This document shows, one piece after another, positions 18,396 to 26,747 of a stretch of 64,000 bases of DNA (the first letter of the stretch is position 1; each line of letters opens with the position of its first letter). The notes below the pieces were generated by a model. That model was not told the origin of the DNA. It was given only the letters and a program-made list of their open reading frames with translations, and did not search any database. The position numbers were made by a program, and so were the translations under genes. Source of the DNA: JABWBD01 sp040768665 (GTDB lineage: Bacteria; Planctomycetota; Planctomycetia; Pirellulales; Thermoguttaceae); the NCBI GenBank assembly GCA_040768665.1, contig JAXGMN010000018.1, forward strand, positions 124,001 to 188,000. Direction: 5' to 3'.

Positions 18396-18476
18396 CGGGT
18401 AGCCTTTTCGTGCAAGTGACTTCCTCAGAACCGGCCACCGTACTCGGCCGGCAAGCGTCGTTCCGTCCCGCCGGGA

Positions 18477-18493
18477 TGCAACTGGCATGCCAC
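18477..18493 (-). promoter_or_regulatory. Candidate sigma-54 promoter upstream of the sigma-70-family gene
   Basis: Read on the minus strand the site is GTGGCATGCCAGTTGCA. It has GG and GC separated by 10 bases, as sigma-54 promoters require, and differs from the core TGGCAC-N5-TTGC at one base (T for C). It lies about 82-98 bp upstream of the start of the sigma factor gene and points toward it. A partly symmetrical match also exists on the plus strand, so orientation is not certain. Confidence 0.4.
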
Positions 18494-19005
18494 CTGCGTT
18501 TGCCTGTGGTCAACGCCCCCGCTGCGGTATTGGTCAACGGTCCTGTGCCGTCGCATTCCCGTGGAATTCGGTTTCCGCCGGACGTGGGCCATAAAGCTAT
18601 TTCACGGCTTTCTTTGAGAGCCTGGATACGGTGGAAACCGTGTCGCAGCGAATGGTCTCGTTCGGCTGATAGACAGAATGACGAATTGGGCGGTCACCAT
18701 GCCATAGGTGTTTCCCTGATTTCGGCATAGAGAGTTTCTGAAGTCAGTTCGACCCGAGCGACGGCCAGCTTGTCCACTGGGATTCTGAGCCGAAAATCGG
18801 CGGGAAAGGAAAAGATGCGGCGTTAGAGGTTCACCGTCTTCTCGCACACGCTAGCATTCTTCACTGCCCGCAGCGATGGGGCTTGCGAATTGCTGAACAG
18901 GAGCAACTTCACCCGCGGAATAGCAGAGAACTTGTGCCATTGTTCAACCGCACTGGCACCAATGCACTGCCGGTTCGCCGGCCTCGTTCGCGACCAGGAA
19001 CTGCC
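18494..19005. other. Intergenic region, no gene seen
   Basis: About 510 bp between the divergent sigma factor and egtD genes. Frames here are short and have no protein-like pattern. Apart from the sigma-54-like site at its left edge, no repeat or structured RNA was recognised. It probably holds the promoters of both neighbours. Confidence 0.5.
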
Positions 19006-19998
19006 ATGGAAACTGCCTCGGAGGTCGTAACGGTCGGAGGTGGCTGCCGGACAGCAGACGCCTTCGCCGCAAACGTGCTGAACGGACTAAGCCGAACCCC
19101 GAAATCGCTGTCGAGCAAGTACTTTTATGATGAAGCCGGCAGCCGACTTTTCCAGCAGATCACGGAAACCGAGGAGTATTACCTCACTCGGTGCGAGTTC
19201 GAAATCTTGAAGACCTCGTGTCGTGCGATCGCACGGCCTTTTCAGCACGTGCCGTTTCGGCTCATCGAGTTGGGTGTGGGTGACGGCCGTAAGACCGCCG
19301 TACTGCTCGACCACTTCCTTGATCAAGGCCTCGACTTCCACTACGTACCGATCGACATTTGCCGCGAGTCTGTGTGCGAGCTGGCCGAATCACTTGGCCG
19401 ACGGTACGCTACCAAACCGCTTGAGGTCTGCGGAGTGGTGGCGGACTACGTCGACGGCCTGCGTTGGTTGAGACGGCAGAATCCCCTACGAAATCTGGTG
19501 ATTTTCCTTGGTTCCAGCATCGGGAACTTCACCCGTCGCCAGACGCATCGGTTCCTGCACCGGCTGCGACGGTCCCTCAGTCCTGGGGATCACCTGTTGA
19601 TCGGATTTGATTTGAAGAAGAATCCTCAGCTTCTTCATCGCGCATACAACGACGCCGCCGGGCTCACTCGTCGCTTCAATCTGAATCTCCTGCAGCGGAT
19701 TAACCGCGAGTTCGATGGCGACTTCGAGCTGTCGCGTTTCTATCACCACGGATATTACAACGCCCGACGAGGCCGTATGGAGAGTTGGCTCGTGAGCAAA
19801 AGCGACCAGGTCGTCCATATCCAACGGCTCAAGCGGGCCTTTCCGCTTCATGCGTGGGAAGCAATACACGTCGAGAACTCGTACAAGTATGATTTGGCCG
19901 AAATCAACAGCGCCGCTTCCCAGGCCGGTTTCCTTGTCGATCGGCATCTGTTAGACTCACGTCGCTATTTTGTTGACTCCCTCTGGCGGGCAGTTTAA
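19006..19998 (+). CDS. egtD: EgtD-like histidine N-alpha-methyltransferase
   Basis: A 330-residue protein of the EgtD family: LSRTPKSLSSKYFYDEAGSR, QITETEEYYLTRCEFEIL, LIELGVGDGRKT (SAM-binding loop), FLGSSIGNF, and DLKKNPQLLHRAYND. In mycobacteria EgtD trimethylates histidine to hercynine, the first step of ergothioneine synthesis. ATG at 19006 is chosen because family similarity begins there; an earlier in-frame TTG adds 41 unconserved residues. No egtB (sulfoxide synthase) is in the window, so the final product is uncertain; related enzymes make other betaines. A degenerate repeat lies 8 bp after the stop. Confidence 0.88.
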   Translation: METASEVVTVGGGCRTADAFAANVLNGLSRTPKSLSSKYFYDEAGSRLFQQITETEEYYLTRCEFEILKTSCRAIARPFQHVPFRLIELGVGDGRKTAVLLDHFLDQGLDFHYVPIDICRESVCELAESLGRRYATKPLEVCGVVADYVDGLRWLRRQNPLRNLVIFLGSSIGNFTRRQTHRFLHRLRRSLSPGDHLLIGFDLKKNPQLLHRAYNDAAGLTRRFNLNLLQRINREFDGDFELSRFYHHGYYNARRGRMESWLVSKSDQVVHIQRLKRAFPLHAWEAIHVENSYKYDLAEINSAASQAGFLVDRHLLDSRRYFVDSLWRAV

Positions 19999-20005
19999 GG
20001 CGCGT

Positions 20006-20072
20006 GGCAGATGATCGCATCCCTCACGATTGCCAGCAGCCGGGCTGATGTGCGGGCAAATTCTCATCTGCC
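20006..20072. repeat. Palindromic extragenic repeat, family A (degenerate copy 2)
   Basis: The outer arms GGCAGATGA (20006-20014) and TCATCTGCC (20064-20072) match the full copy at 60035-60121, and so do the internal blocks TCGCATC and CTCACGATTGCCA. The inner palindrome has lost its left arm: only AGCAGCCGGGCTGA remains. This looks like an internal deletion, so it can no longer form the central hairpin. Confidence 0.75.
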
Positions 20073-20152
20073 GCTCGCGTAAGTGCCATGCGAAAGCACA
20101 GCCAAATTGCCGCGATCATGCCGGTCCTGGATCTACGGATACCACGACGGTG

Positions 20153-20169
20153 TTGGCACGCCACTTGCA
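20153..20169 (+). promoter_or_regulatory. Strong sigma-54 promoter match
   Basis: TTGGCACGCCACTTGCA reads as TTGGCAC-N5-TTGCA, which matches the sigma-54 -24/-12 consensus at every defined position with the required GG-N10-GC spacing. It is 91 bp upstream of the hibernation-factor-like gene at 20260 and in the correct orientation. It is therefore likely to need an enhancer-binding protein, which is not encoded in the window. Confidence 0.65.
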
Positions 20170-20259
20170 CCCTCCCGTTATGCCGCAGACCAATAGTGAC
20201 TGCTGAAAAGGGGGTGAGAGGCGATGGATAGCGGACACCTCGGAAGGAAAGGTGAAGTA

Positions 20260-20985
20260 ATGAAATACTCCGACCTGAGCCACAATCTCCGAATCGAATT
20301 GGATATGAAGAATTGCCGGTACTCCGCCGGCACTGTCGAGAAGATGGAAGCAGGGCTGGCGCCGTTGCGAAAGGTCGTTAGGGACTTTCCGCTGTCTGAC
20401 CTCTATATCACTGCCTACTGCCACCAGCGTACCGGCTACCATCATGTAAAGACCGCGCTGGTCCTCACCGGCAGAACGCTTTTTACCGGCGACCGCGACA
20501 GCGATCTGTATGCGGCCTACCATCGGTGCGTGCGCAAGCTGGTCAACAAGGTTGAGGCGTACATTGCTAGCTTAAGCCAAAAACCGGAGATGGCAAAGCA
20601 GCAGAAAGGGACGCACCATGAAGTGGTCCCCACGCAGGGGCCGGACATCGAACGGCTCAACGAGGCCGTCCGAGACGGAAATTATCGTCGCTATCGCCAA
20701 GCCACCGACGTCTATGAAGAACCGTTGCGAAAGCGGATTGGACGCTGGATCGTGCGATATCCGGAACTGGAGAATATGCTGGGAAGCGATCTCAGCCTTG
20801 CCGATATCGTCGAGGAGGTGTTCCTGAACTCCTTCGAGAAGTACGACGAACGGCCGGAGTCGGTCCGCTTCGGGCAGTGGATCGAGGATTTGATCGATCC
20901 TTCCATCAAGGCCGTTTTGCGTGATCCGGTGGGTGAATTGGAGAACATCGAGTTCGCCCGTACGATGAACGAGACGACAGAGTAA
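20260..20985 (+). CDS. S30AE (ribosome hibernation factor-like) protein with extra C-terminal domain
   Basis: The 241-residue protein starts at the ATG at 20260, preceded by AAGGTGA; an upstream in-frame ATG at 20224 would add 12 residues. Residues about 10-105 resemble the S30AE/HPF domain: LRKVVRDFPLSDLYITAYCH, HHVKTALVLTGRTLFTGD, DLYAAYHRCVRKLVNKVEAY. HPF proteins bind the small ribosomal subunit in resting cells. The last 100 residues form a second domain (YEEPLRKRIGRW near 152 and DIVEEVFLNSFEKY near 182) that is repeated in the next gene and vaguely recalls sigma region 2 helices. This fusion is not a standard HPF architecture. A strong sigma-54 promoter match precedes the gene. Confidence 0.8.
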   Translation: MKYSDLSHNLRIELDMKNCRYSAGTVEKMEAGLAPLRKVVRDFPLSDLYITAYCHQRTGYHHVKTALVLTGRTLFTGDRDSDLYAAYHRCVRKLVNKVEAYIASLSQKPEMAKQQKGTHHEVVPTQGPDIERLNEAVRDGNYRRYRQATDVYEEPLRKRIGRWIVRYPELENMLGSDLSLADIVEEVFLNSFEKYDERPESVRFGQWIEDLIDPSIKAVLRDPVGELENIEFARTMNETTE

Positions 20986-21072
20986 CGCGGCCCCCTCCCG
21001 GGCAACGTGTGTTGCCGCGCTGTTGCGGACGCTAATTGGCCTAAGGACCCCAATGTGGAGAGCACTCCCCCC

Positions 21073-21408
21073 ATGCGGCAGTTGCATCAAGGAAATCCCG
21101 ACGATTACTCCAGTTTCCGCAGCGCGGTTTCGGCCTATGAGGAGCCGATTCGAAGGCGGATCGAGAAGTGGACCGCGGAACACCCGGAGATCCTCGCGCA
21201 GATCGGTGGCCCGCAGCCTGCTGCGGAAGTGCTCGAAGAGGTGTTCGTCCACGCCTTCGAGAATCATTATGTGAGAGGGGGTGATTTCAACCCCGAAAGT
21301 TCGCTTGATAGGTCTTTCGACTCCGTAACACAGGCCCTCGTGCACCGTGTGGGGACCGGTAAACGCGAGGTTGGCTCCGCGCGGACGGATACTCCCCAAC
21401 GGAGTTAG
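21073..21408 (+). CDS. Small protein: stand-alone copy of the preceding C-terminal domain
   Basis: This 111-residue protein aligns with the last third of the previous gene product: AYEEPIRRRIEKW (residues 21-33) against VYEEPLRKRIGRW, and EVLEEVFVHAFENHY (52-66) against DIVEEVFLNSFEKY, with HPE against YPE between them. It lacks the S30AE part. The ATG at 21073 is preferred because similarity begins close by; an upstream GTG at 21007 is in frame. It lies 87 bp after its paralogue, likely in the same transcript. The tail after residue 90 is polar and unconserved. Function unknown; it could compete with or tether the longer protein. Confidence 0.7.
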   Translation: MRQLHQGNPDDYSSFRSAVSAYEEPIRRRIEKWTAEHPEILAQIGGPQPAAEVLEEVFVHAFENHYVRGGDFNPESSLDRSFDSVTQALVHRVGTGKREVGSARTDTPQRS

Positions 21409-21508
21409 CCTGGCGGGTATCGAACTTGCTCGGCCCGCGCACATCTGCTATCCGTGGCTGGCGTCGCGCCACAATAGACTTACCGTGGAAAATCCTGCCC
21501 CAGCCATC

Positions 21509-23818
21509 ATGCATGCCGACCCTTCCCCGGAGCTGATTGCCCTGCTCGCCCGGCTCCGCCTTGCTCGGCCCGATGAGGTCCGCAGAGTGAGGGGCCGCGT
21601 GGTAAGGCTTGCTCATGATCTCCCGCGGTTTGAGTCGGTTTGGGTTGACGCGCTGCTTCAGCGCCGCATCCTCACACCATACCAGGCCGCCGAAATCAAC
21701 GGGGGGCGTGGCGAAGCGTTGGCCGTGGGCCCCTACGTCCTTTGTCGCCACGCCGGATCGAGCGGCTACGCCGAGCGTTTCCTTGCCCGCCACCGCGAAT
21801 CGCGCGTCCCGGTCTGCCTCACTGTAGCGCCTCTGCTCGAAAAACGTTCTTCAGAGTTACTTGGCGGCTTGGATGCCCTCGTCCAAAAAGGTCGAGCCGT
21901 GGATGTTCCGTCGCTTGCGGTTGTGAACGATATAGGCGAGGAGCCCCGGAGGGTCTGGGCGGCTAGCCGGGATGTGCCGGGTATGACAGTAGCCGAATGG
22001 ATGGTCAGAAATGGCCGCTTTCCACCGGAGGCGGTCCTCGAAATCGCCCGCCAGATGCTTGAGGCGCTTGCCGTACTCGATTCGGTCGGTCTCGTTCATG
22101 GAGACCTCCGCCCCGCCGACATTGTGCTCAGTGGGAGCGGGAAAGTAATCCTCCTGCAGCCGGGGGTGAGGCAGGTTCTTCACCCGGATGAAATGCCTTC
22201 CGATGCGAAGCTCATGCCGGAAGCCTATGATTATCTGGCACCGGAGCGCATCGCCTGCGGCTCTCCACCCAACCCGCGTAGCGAGATTTATGCTTGCGGC
22301 TGTCTCTGGTGGCATATGCTCACCGGCCGGGCACCGTTGCGGGGCGGAAACTCGCTGGTCAAAATCCAAGCAGCCCAAATTGGGAGAATCCCGGATGTTC
22401 GGCTCCTTGCCCCGGAGACGCCGGCTCCGTTGGCCGAAGCAGTCACCGCGGCCGTTCAGCGGGACCCTCGGTCCCGTCCCCAAACGATAAGCAAAATGGC
22501 CACCATTCTTGGCCCCACCACGAACTACGGAAACGCGACGTTGCGGCATCGACTGCACGGCCACGATGCCGGTGTGGCTGCCTGGGGTGTTTCGGCCCGC
22601 CATACCGCGGCCTTCCGGCACAGCGCCCTGGGGGTCTTTATCGCCGGCGGGTGCCTCGTTGCGGCCGCGGCGATTGGTTGGGCCGTATGGCGGGACAGTG
22701 GACGGTCGCTGGAAGACGCCGTTCCCCCCCGGCTTGCGACAGCCGCGGCAGCCGGGATGGAATCAGCAGCCCCAACCATTACGGATCTCGTCGCCCCGAA
22801 TGGAGACCCCGAGCGCCAAGATGCAGCGCCGGACCGTGATATCACGCCTCCTAACCCGCCCGGCACGGGTTCGCCACCGGATGTCTTTATCCTGCCTTGC
22901 GACAGCCCCGTTGCACTGGATGCCGGGAGCCTTCGATCCGGCCAGACCGTTCGCGGGGAGGTGGATGCCAGGCCTATCGTCGTAATTCCGTCTCCCGGGC
23001 TGACGCTGGCACGGGAAAACATTCGCTTTCAGAACATCGACTTCGTTTGGGATGCTCCCGAAGAAGCCCTCGCGAGGCAGGCTACGATGATCCGTGTGCA
23101 GGCATCCAGCACCGCGTTTCAGGGGTGTTCTTTCCAGTCGGCCCGAACCGACGCGATTCCGACAGCAATTGCCTGGCTCTGGCCTCCGGACGAGAAAACG
23201 TCGCAACGCGCATTGCCGAGCGGCACGATCGCCATTCGCGATTGTGTCTTTCGGAGCGTCGCCGCGGGCGTGAGTTGTCATACGCGGGCGGCCCTGGCGA
23301 TTGACGTCGACAACACGCTTTATCTGGGCCGCGGACCACTCCTGGATTTTCGGCAATACCCACGAATTGACGAGCCGATCGTGATTCGGCTCCGCGATGT
23401 AACCCTGCGTGAATCGGGGCCGCTGATGACTTGCTACTGGGATGTCGGCGAAATGCCCGGAGCAATCTCGGTCGTCGCGGACCGGTGCGCGTTTGTGCCG
23501 GCAGGAACGACTGCGCTGATGACGTTCGCCTCGAAGCAAACTCCACGGCCCGTCCTGCCGAAGATCCGTTGGTCGGGGCAGGGGTCGCTGCTCGCTCCAG
23601 CCGCTCCGATGGTTCACTGGCAGGACGAACAAGGGCGCCTCCATCCGCTCGACGATTCGGCGATGTCCATCGCCGGGTTAGTCCGGAGTGAGGTGGAATT
23701 CGCCGGACCTGTCGGATCGGACGCCGGCAGCAGTCGCGTCGTCCGGTGGCAGGTTCCCCTGCAGTCCTCCGCTGCCCCCGGAGCCGATCCGTCCCGTCTC
23801 GCCAAATCCCGGGACTGA
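21509..23818 (+). CDS. Membrane pseudokinase with exported beta-helix-like region
   Basis: A protein of about 769 residues. Residues 60-330 follow a Ser/Thr kinase fold: AEWMVRNGRFPPEAVLEIARQM, VGLVHGDLRPADIVL, DYLAPERIACG, SEIYACGCLWWHMLTGRAPL. Key residues are changed: there is no glycine loop and no VAIK lysine (the segment reads VCLTVAP), HRD has become HGD, and DFG is replaced by LQPG. It is probably catalytically dead. A single membrane segment (LGVFIAGGCLVAAAAIGWAVW, near 373-394) follows, then an exported part with short repeated strands (IRFQNIDFVWD, TAFQGCSFQS, IAIRDCVFRS) like a beta-helix. Start could also be GTG 21485. Confidence 0.8.
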   Translation: MHADPSPELIALLARLRLARPDEVRRVRGRVVRLAHDLPRFESVWVDALLQRRILTPYQAAEINGGRGEALAVGPYVLCRHAGSSGYAERFLARHRESRVPVCLTVAPLLEKRSSELLGGLDALVQKGRAVDVPSLAVVNDIGEEPRRVWAASRDVPGMTVAEWMVRNGRFPPEAVLEIARQMLEALAVLDSVGLVHGDLRPADIVLSGSGKVILLQPGVRQVLHPDEMPSDAKLMPEAYDYLAPERIACGSPPNPRSEIYACGCLWWHMLTGRAPLRGGNSLVKIQAAQIGRIPDVRLLAPETPAPLAEAVTAAVQRDPRSRPQTISKMATILGPTTNYGNATLRHRLHGHDAGVAAWGVSARHTAAFRHSALGVFIAGGCLVAAAAIGWAVWRDSGRSLEDAVPPRLATAAAAGMESAAPTITDLVAPNGDPERQDAAPDRDITPPNPPGTGSPPDVFILPCDSPVALDAGSLRSGQTVRGEVDARPIVVIPSPGLTLARENIRFQNIDFVWDAPEEALARQATMIRVQASSTAFQGCSFQSARTDAIPTAIAWLWPPDEKTSQRALPSGTIAIRDCVFRSVAAGVSCHTRAALAIDVDNTLYLGRGPLLDFRQYPRIDEPIVIRLRDVTLRESGPLMTCYWDVGEMPGAISVVADRCAFVPAGTTALMTFASKQTPRPVLPKIRWSGQGSLLAPAAPMVHWQDEQGRLHPLDDSAMSIAGLVRSEVEFAGPVGSDAGSSRVVRWQVPLQSSAAPGADPSRLAKSRD

Positions 23819-24095
23819 GGAACCGGAGCGCAGTGCCCCCGCCGCTGGACCGTCCGCGAAACATTGGCGGATCGATCCAAAACCGTCGGGGACTAGCTCA
23901 TTTTGCGGAGTTTTTGGAGCAAAATGCGCCTGTTCCCTTCTTCCCGCCGGTTTTGGGATAGCTGTTACTACACGGAACCGGGCAACAGATTTGACAATCC
24001 CCGCGGGCAAGGTAGGCTTCTTAATGGGAAGGCAGTGTCAAAGCCCATTCCTTTCTCGTCTTACTCAATGGCGATTCAGCTATGTGGATCTTATC

Positions 24096-24272
24096 ATGCG
24101 TGCATTCTGGTACCGCTTTGCTTGCGATGAAGAGGCCGCCACCGCGGTCGAATATGCCGTCATGCTGGCGTTGATCCTGATAAGTATTATCAGTGCGATC
24201 AGCGTCGTCGGCGGAGAGACTTTTGTGATGTGGGGAAACATTCAGCACGAACTGAACGCCCACGGTTTTTAG
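24096..24272 (+). CDS. Flp-type (type IVb) pilin
   Basis: A 58-residue protein with the Flp pilin layout: a short basic leader (MRAFWYRFACDEEA), then ATAVEYAVMLALILISIISAIS, in which the glutamate at +5 after the processing site and the long hydrophobic helix are typical. It would be cut by a prepilin peptidase and built into Tad/Flp pili. No tad or cpa secretion genes are in the window, so it is an orphan pilin here. A perfect intrinsic terminator follows ten bases after the stop. Confidence 0.88.
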   Translation: MRAFWYRFACDEEAATAVEYAVMLALILISIISAISVVGGETFVMWGNIQHELNAHGF

Positions 24273-24281
24273 CGCCCTCCG

Positions 24282-24307
24282 GGCCCGGCCGCTGCCGGGC
24301 CTTTTTT
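24282..24307 (+). terminator. Rho-independent terminator of the Flp pilin gene
   Basis: A perfect 8-bp stem GGCCCGGC / GCCGGGCC (24282-24289 and 24294-24301) with a CGCT loop is followed directly by TTTTTT (24302-24307). It ends transcription from the pilin gene. Confidence 0.9.
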
Positions 24308-24345
24308 ATGCGCTCCATGGCTTGTTCGGCACATTCCACGGACCC

Positions 24346-24816
24346 TCAGTCGGCCCGCCGCGGCCTCCGGCCGTCGACGTAGAAAACGAAGTTCGACAGC
24401 ACCTCCTCACGGTGATCGTCCCAGGGCACGTATAACCCGCCGAGCACATCAATCGGCCGGTTATCGATATCCGGAAGGATCAGGATACCGCGGGACAATG
24501 CCTGATACCGCGCCACCGATCGCCACAGCAACTGCCTGCGACGTCCAAGGAACCGTTGGTGGACTCCCTCGAGGTTCAACTCATAGACCACTGGCACGAA
24601 AAAACGCCAAAGCGACGCCAACATCGCCGCGACCGACAGCAGCACCATCGACGGAGCGCTGGTGTACCGCCAAATGACCGAGAAGACCGCTCCTATTGCC
24701 AGCAAAAGGATCAAACCGCGCACGGGGTGCTCGCCAAGCGGCCAAGTTCGCAAGCGGACTGGCGGTGGTCCTTCGGTTGGGGACGGCTGTGAGCGCAGTT
24801 CAGAAATGCTGCTCAT
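24346..24816 (-). CDS. Hypothetical membrane protein
   Basis: A 156-residue protein with a proline-rich N-terminal tail, two membrane segments (LILLLAIGAVFSVIW near residues 35-50 and SMVLLSVAAMLASLWRFFVPV near 55-75) and a soluble C-terminal part (YELNLEGVHQRFLGRRRQLLW...). The C-terminal segment resembles a small PH-like domain of membrane-bound planctomycete proteins (bYELNxxGVxxR...W). No function can be assigned. It converges on the pilin gene. Confidence 0.7.
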   Translation of the reverse strand: MSSISELRSQPSPTEGPPPVRLRTWPLGEHPVRGLILLLAIGAVFSVIWRYTSAPSMVLLSVAAMLASLWRFFVPVVYELNLEGVHQRFLGRRRQLLWRSVARYQALSRGILILPDIDNRPIDVLGGLYVPWDDHREEVLSNFVFYVDGRRPRRAD

Positions 24817-25364
24817 GGGAAAACCACCTTTGCCACAGGTATTCGATTACCCCACCTAATGCCCGCTCAGTTTTCGACATCGACCTCGGCGTTCGCTGCG
24901 TCGTTACGTCCATGGCGTTCACGCCATTATCGGCCACGCCCGGGCAGAATGCAAGCCGCCGGTGTGCTACGTGTGAGGTAAGCGGCCCGCGCCTTTTCCG
25001 GGGCACCGTACCCCGCAAGTTATCGACAAGCCGCCGTTGGCAAAGGGGTAAGGGAGGTGGCCGACGACTTCGCAGAAAGCCGCAATCAGCGCGATCGGAA
25101 CCCGCTCACTCCAAGCAACCGGGTCGCAGTCGAAAGGGGCGCTGCCGCGTCGAAATCGAAGTTTTCCCAGCCGCCGTCATTTGCCGACCTTTCGATCACA
25201 CCGGTTCCGGAAGCCATTGACATAAGTCCTTGAGATTGCCATACTACCGCCTTGTTTTCTGGTCGCCGAAGCGCGGAACTGACGCTTGGCGGATCCTTTG
25301 CTTACACCGGAGCCATCTGTTGACACCGCGGGATCTTTGCTTACCTGGACGAGTCGGTACGGCA
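24817..25364. other. Intergenic region, no gene seen
   Basis: About 550 bp between divergent genes. Frames crossing it are Arg/Ser/Pro-rich and look like composition artefacts. No repeat, RNA structure or clear promoter was recognised. Confidence 0.5.
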
Positions 25365-26465
25365 ATGCGGAACTCGTTGCTTGCGATGGCTGTGGTCGGG
25401 GCCGTCCTTGCACTACCCGATGGCGGTTTTGCGCAGGACTGGGCAGCGGCGATGTTCGGGCACACCAGCCACGATTTTGGAACGGTTGCGCGCGGCGCCG
25501 ATTGTGTGCACCGGTTTCCCCTCGAAAACATCTACCTGGAAGACGCTCATATCGCTTCCGTCCGATCCAGTTGCGGGTGCACCTTGCCGGAAGTCACCAA
25601 ACCGTTTCTCAAAACCTATGAGCAATCCGAGGTCATTGCAAAGCTCGATACGCGGCGATTCACCGGCCGAAAAGACTCCACACTGACCGTCGTATTCGAC
25701 AAGCCCTTCCCCGCAGAGGTGCAACTCCACGTCTACGCGTTCATTCGCTGCGATGTGGTCGTCCAGCCCGGCCAGGCGCGATTCGAATCGGTCGAGCAGG
25801 GGACGGCTGCGACGCAGAATCTAACGGTCAGCTATGCCGGCAGAGACGACTGGAAAATCGTAGACGTCAGGGCCAATCGGCCGTGTCTTGAGGCCGTCGC
25901 CGTTGAACAGAGTCGAAATCAAGGCCAGGTCACTTACGAGCTTCAGGTTACGTTGAACACCGACGCTCCCGCCGGCTACCTCCGCGATCAGCTTATCCTT
26001 GTCACCAACGACCGGGATCCGAATACCTCGCAGGTCCCGGTTCCGGTGGAGGCGGTAGTCGTGCCGGGAATTCAGGTCCGTCCGAATCCGCTGACGCTTG
26101 GTATATTGAAGCCGGGCCAGACCGTTACCCGCAACCTTGTTGTCCAAGCCAAGCAACCATTCCGGGTACTTGAGGCGACAGGACCCGATGAACGATTTCG
26201 CTTCAAGCTGCCGGACAGACCCAGCGTCGTGCAACTCGTGCCGGTAACCTTCACTGCGGAAGCATCTGCTGGAAGTGTGGCGGGAACGATCCAACTTCGC
26301 ACCGACTTGGCCAAACAGAGCTCGCTTGAAGTCAGTGTCAATGGGCAGGTGGTCGCGCCGACAGTTCCGACGAAAGACGCGCCAGGCGCAGCCGAAGGCG
26401 CCACTCCGTCGCCGTTCCCCGATCTTCCGCAGCCCGCCGATCCTGCCCCGGCGCCGCCGGGCTAA
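25365..26465 (+). CDS. Exported DUF1573 protein
   Basis: A 366-residue protein with a signal peptide (MRNSLLAMAVVGAVLALPDGGFAQ). The DUF1573 pattern follows: HDFGTVARGADCVHRFPLEN and SVRSSCGCTLPEVTKP, with the two conserved cysteines of SSCGC. Two more Ig-like strands sets (LTVSYAGRDDW..., NPLTLGILKPGQTVTRNLVVQ) indicate three beta-sandwich domains in a row. The C-terminus is Pro/Ala rich. Such proteins are abundant in planctomycetes and Bacteroidetes, without a known activity. The start was chosen for the signal peptide. Confidence 0.9.
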   Translation: MRNSLLAMAVVGAVLALPDGGFAQDWAAAMFGHTSHDFGTVARGADCVHRFPLENIYLEDAHIASVRSSCGCTLPEVTKPFLKTYEQSEVIAKLDTRRFTGRKDSTLTVVFDKPFPAEVQLHVYAFIRCDVVVQPGQARFESVEQGTAATQNLTVSYAGRDDWKIVDVRANRPCLEAVAVEQSRNQGQVTYELQVTLNTDAPAGYLRDQLILVTNDRDPNTSQVPVPVEAVVVPGIQVRPNPLTLGILKPGQTVTRNLVVQAKQPFRVLEATGPDERFRFKLPDRPSVVQLVPVTFTAEASAGSVAGTIQLRTDLAKQSSLEVSVNGQVVAPTVPTKDAPGAAEGATPSPFPDLPQPADPAPAPPG

Positions 26466-26747
26466 CGCCGTTGAGCGTGTCATACGCGTTGCCCCCTTCC
26501 GAGTCGTGCCGGCAACCGGGCGAGCAGGATGCTTCCGTCAACAAAAGTGGACAGCTTGGAAATGAGACTCCATGGAGTGCTCAAAAACTAGGCACCCACC
26601 TCGCTGCCCAATCCAAGGCACCAATGCTTAGCTTTTGTGCGTCGTGCTGTCGCTGACGTAACTGCTAGCACTGCAAGCACATCGGCCGTGCCCTTGACAT
26701 GACTTGATCATTTTCGCGGATCGTCACCACGGGGGTCGACGGTACGG

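Noticed and set aside
24696..25220. Plus-strand frame in the 24.8-25.4 kb space
   Set aside because: Arg/Ser-rich and partly antisense to the membrane protein gene; no ribosome-binding site or conserved pattern.
26693..26720. TTGACA upstream of the ribbon-helix-helix gene as a promoter
   Set aside because: No acceptable -10 sequence occurs at 16-18 bp.
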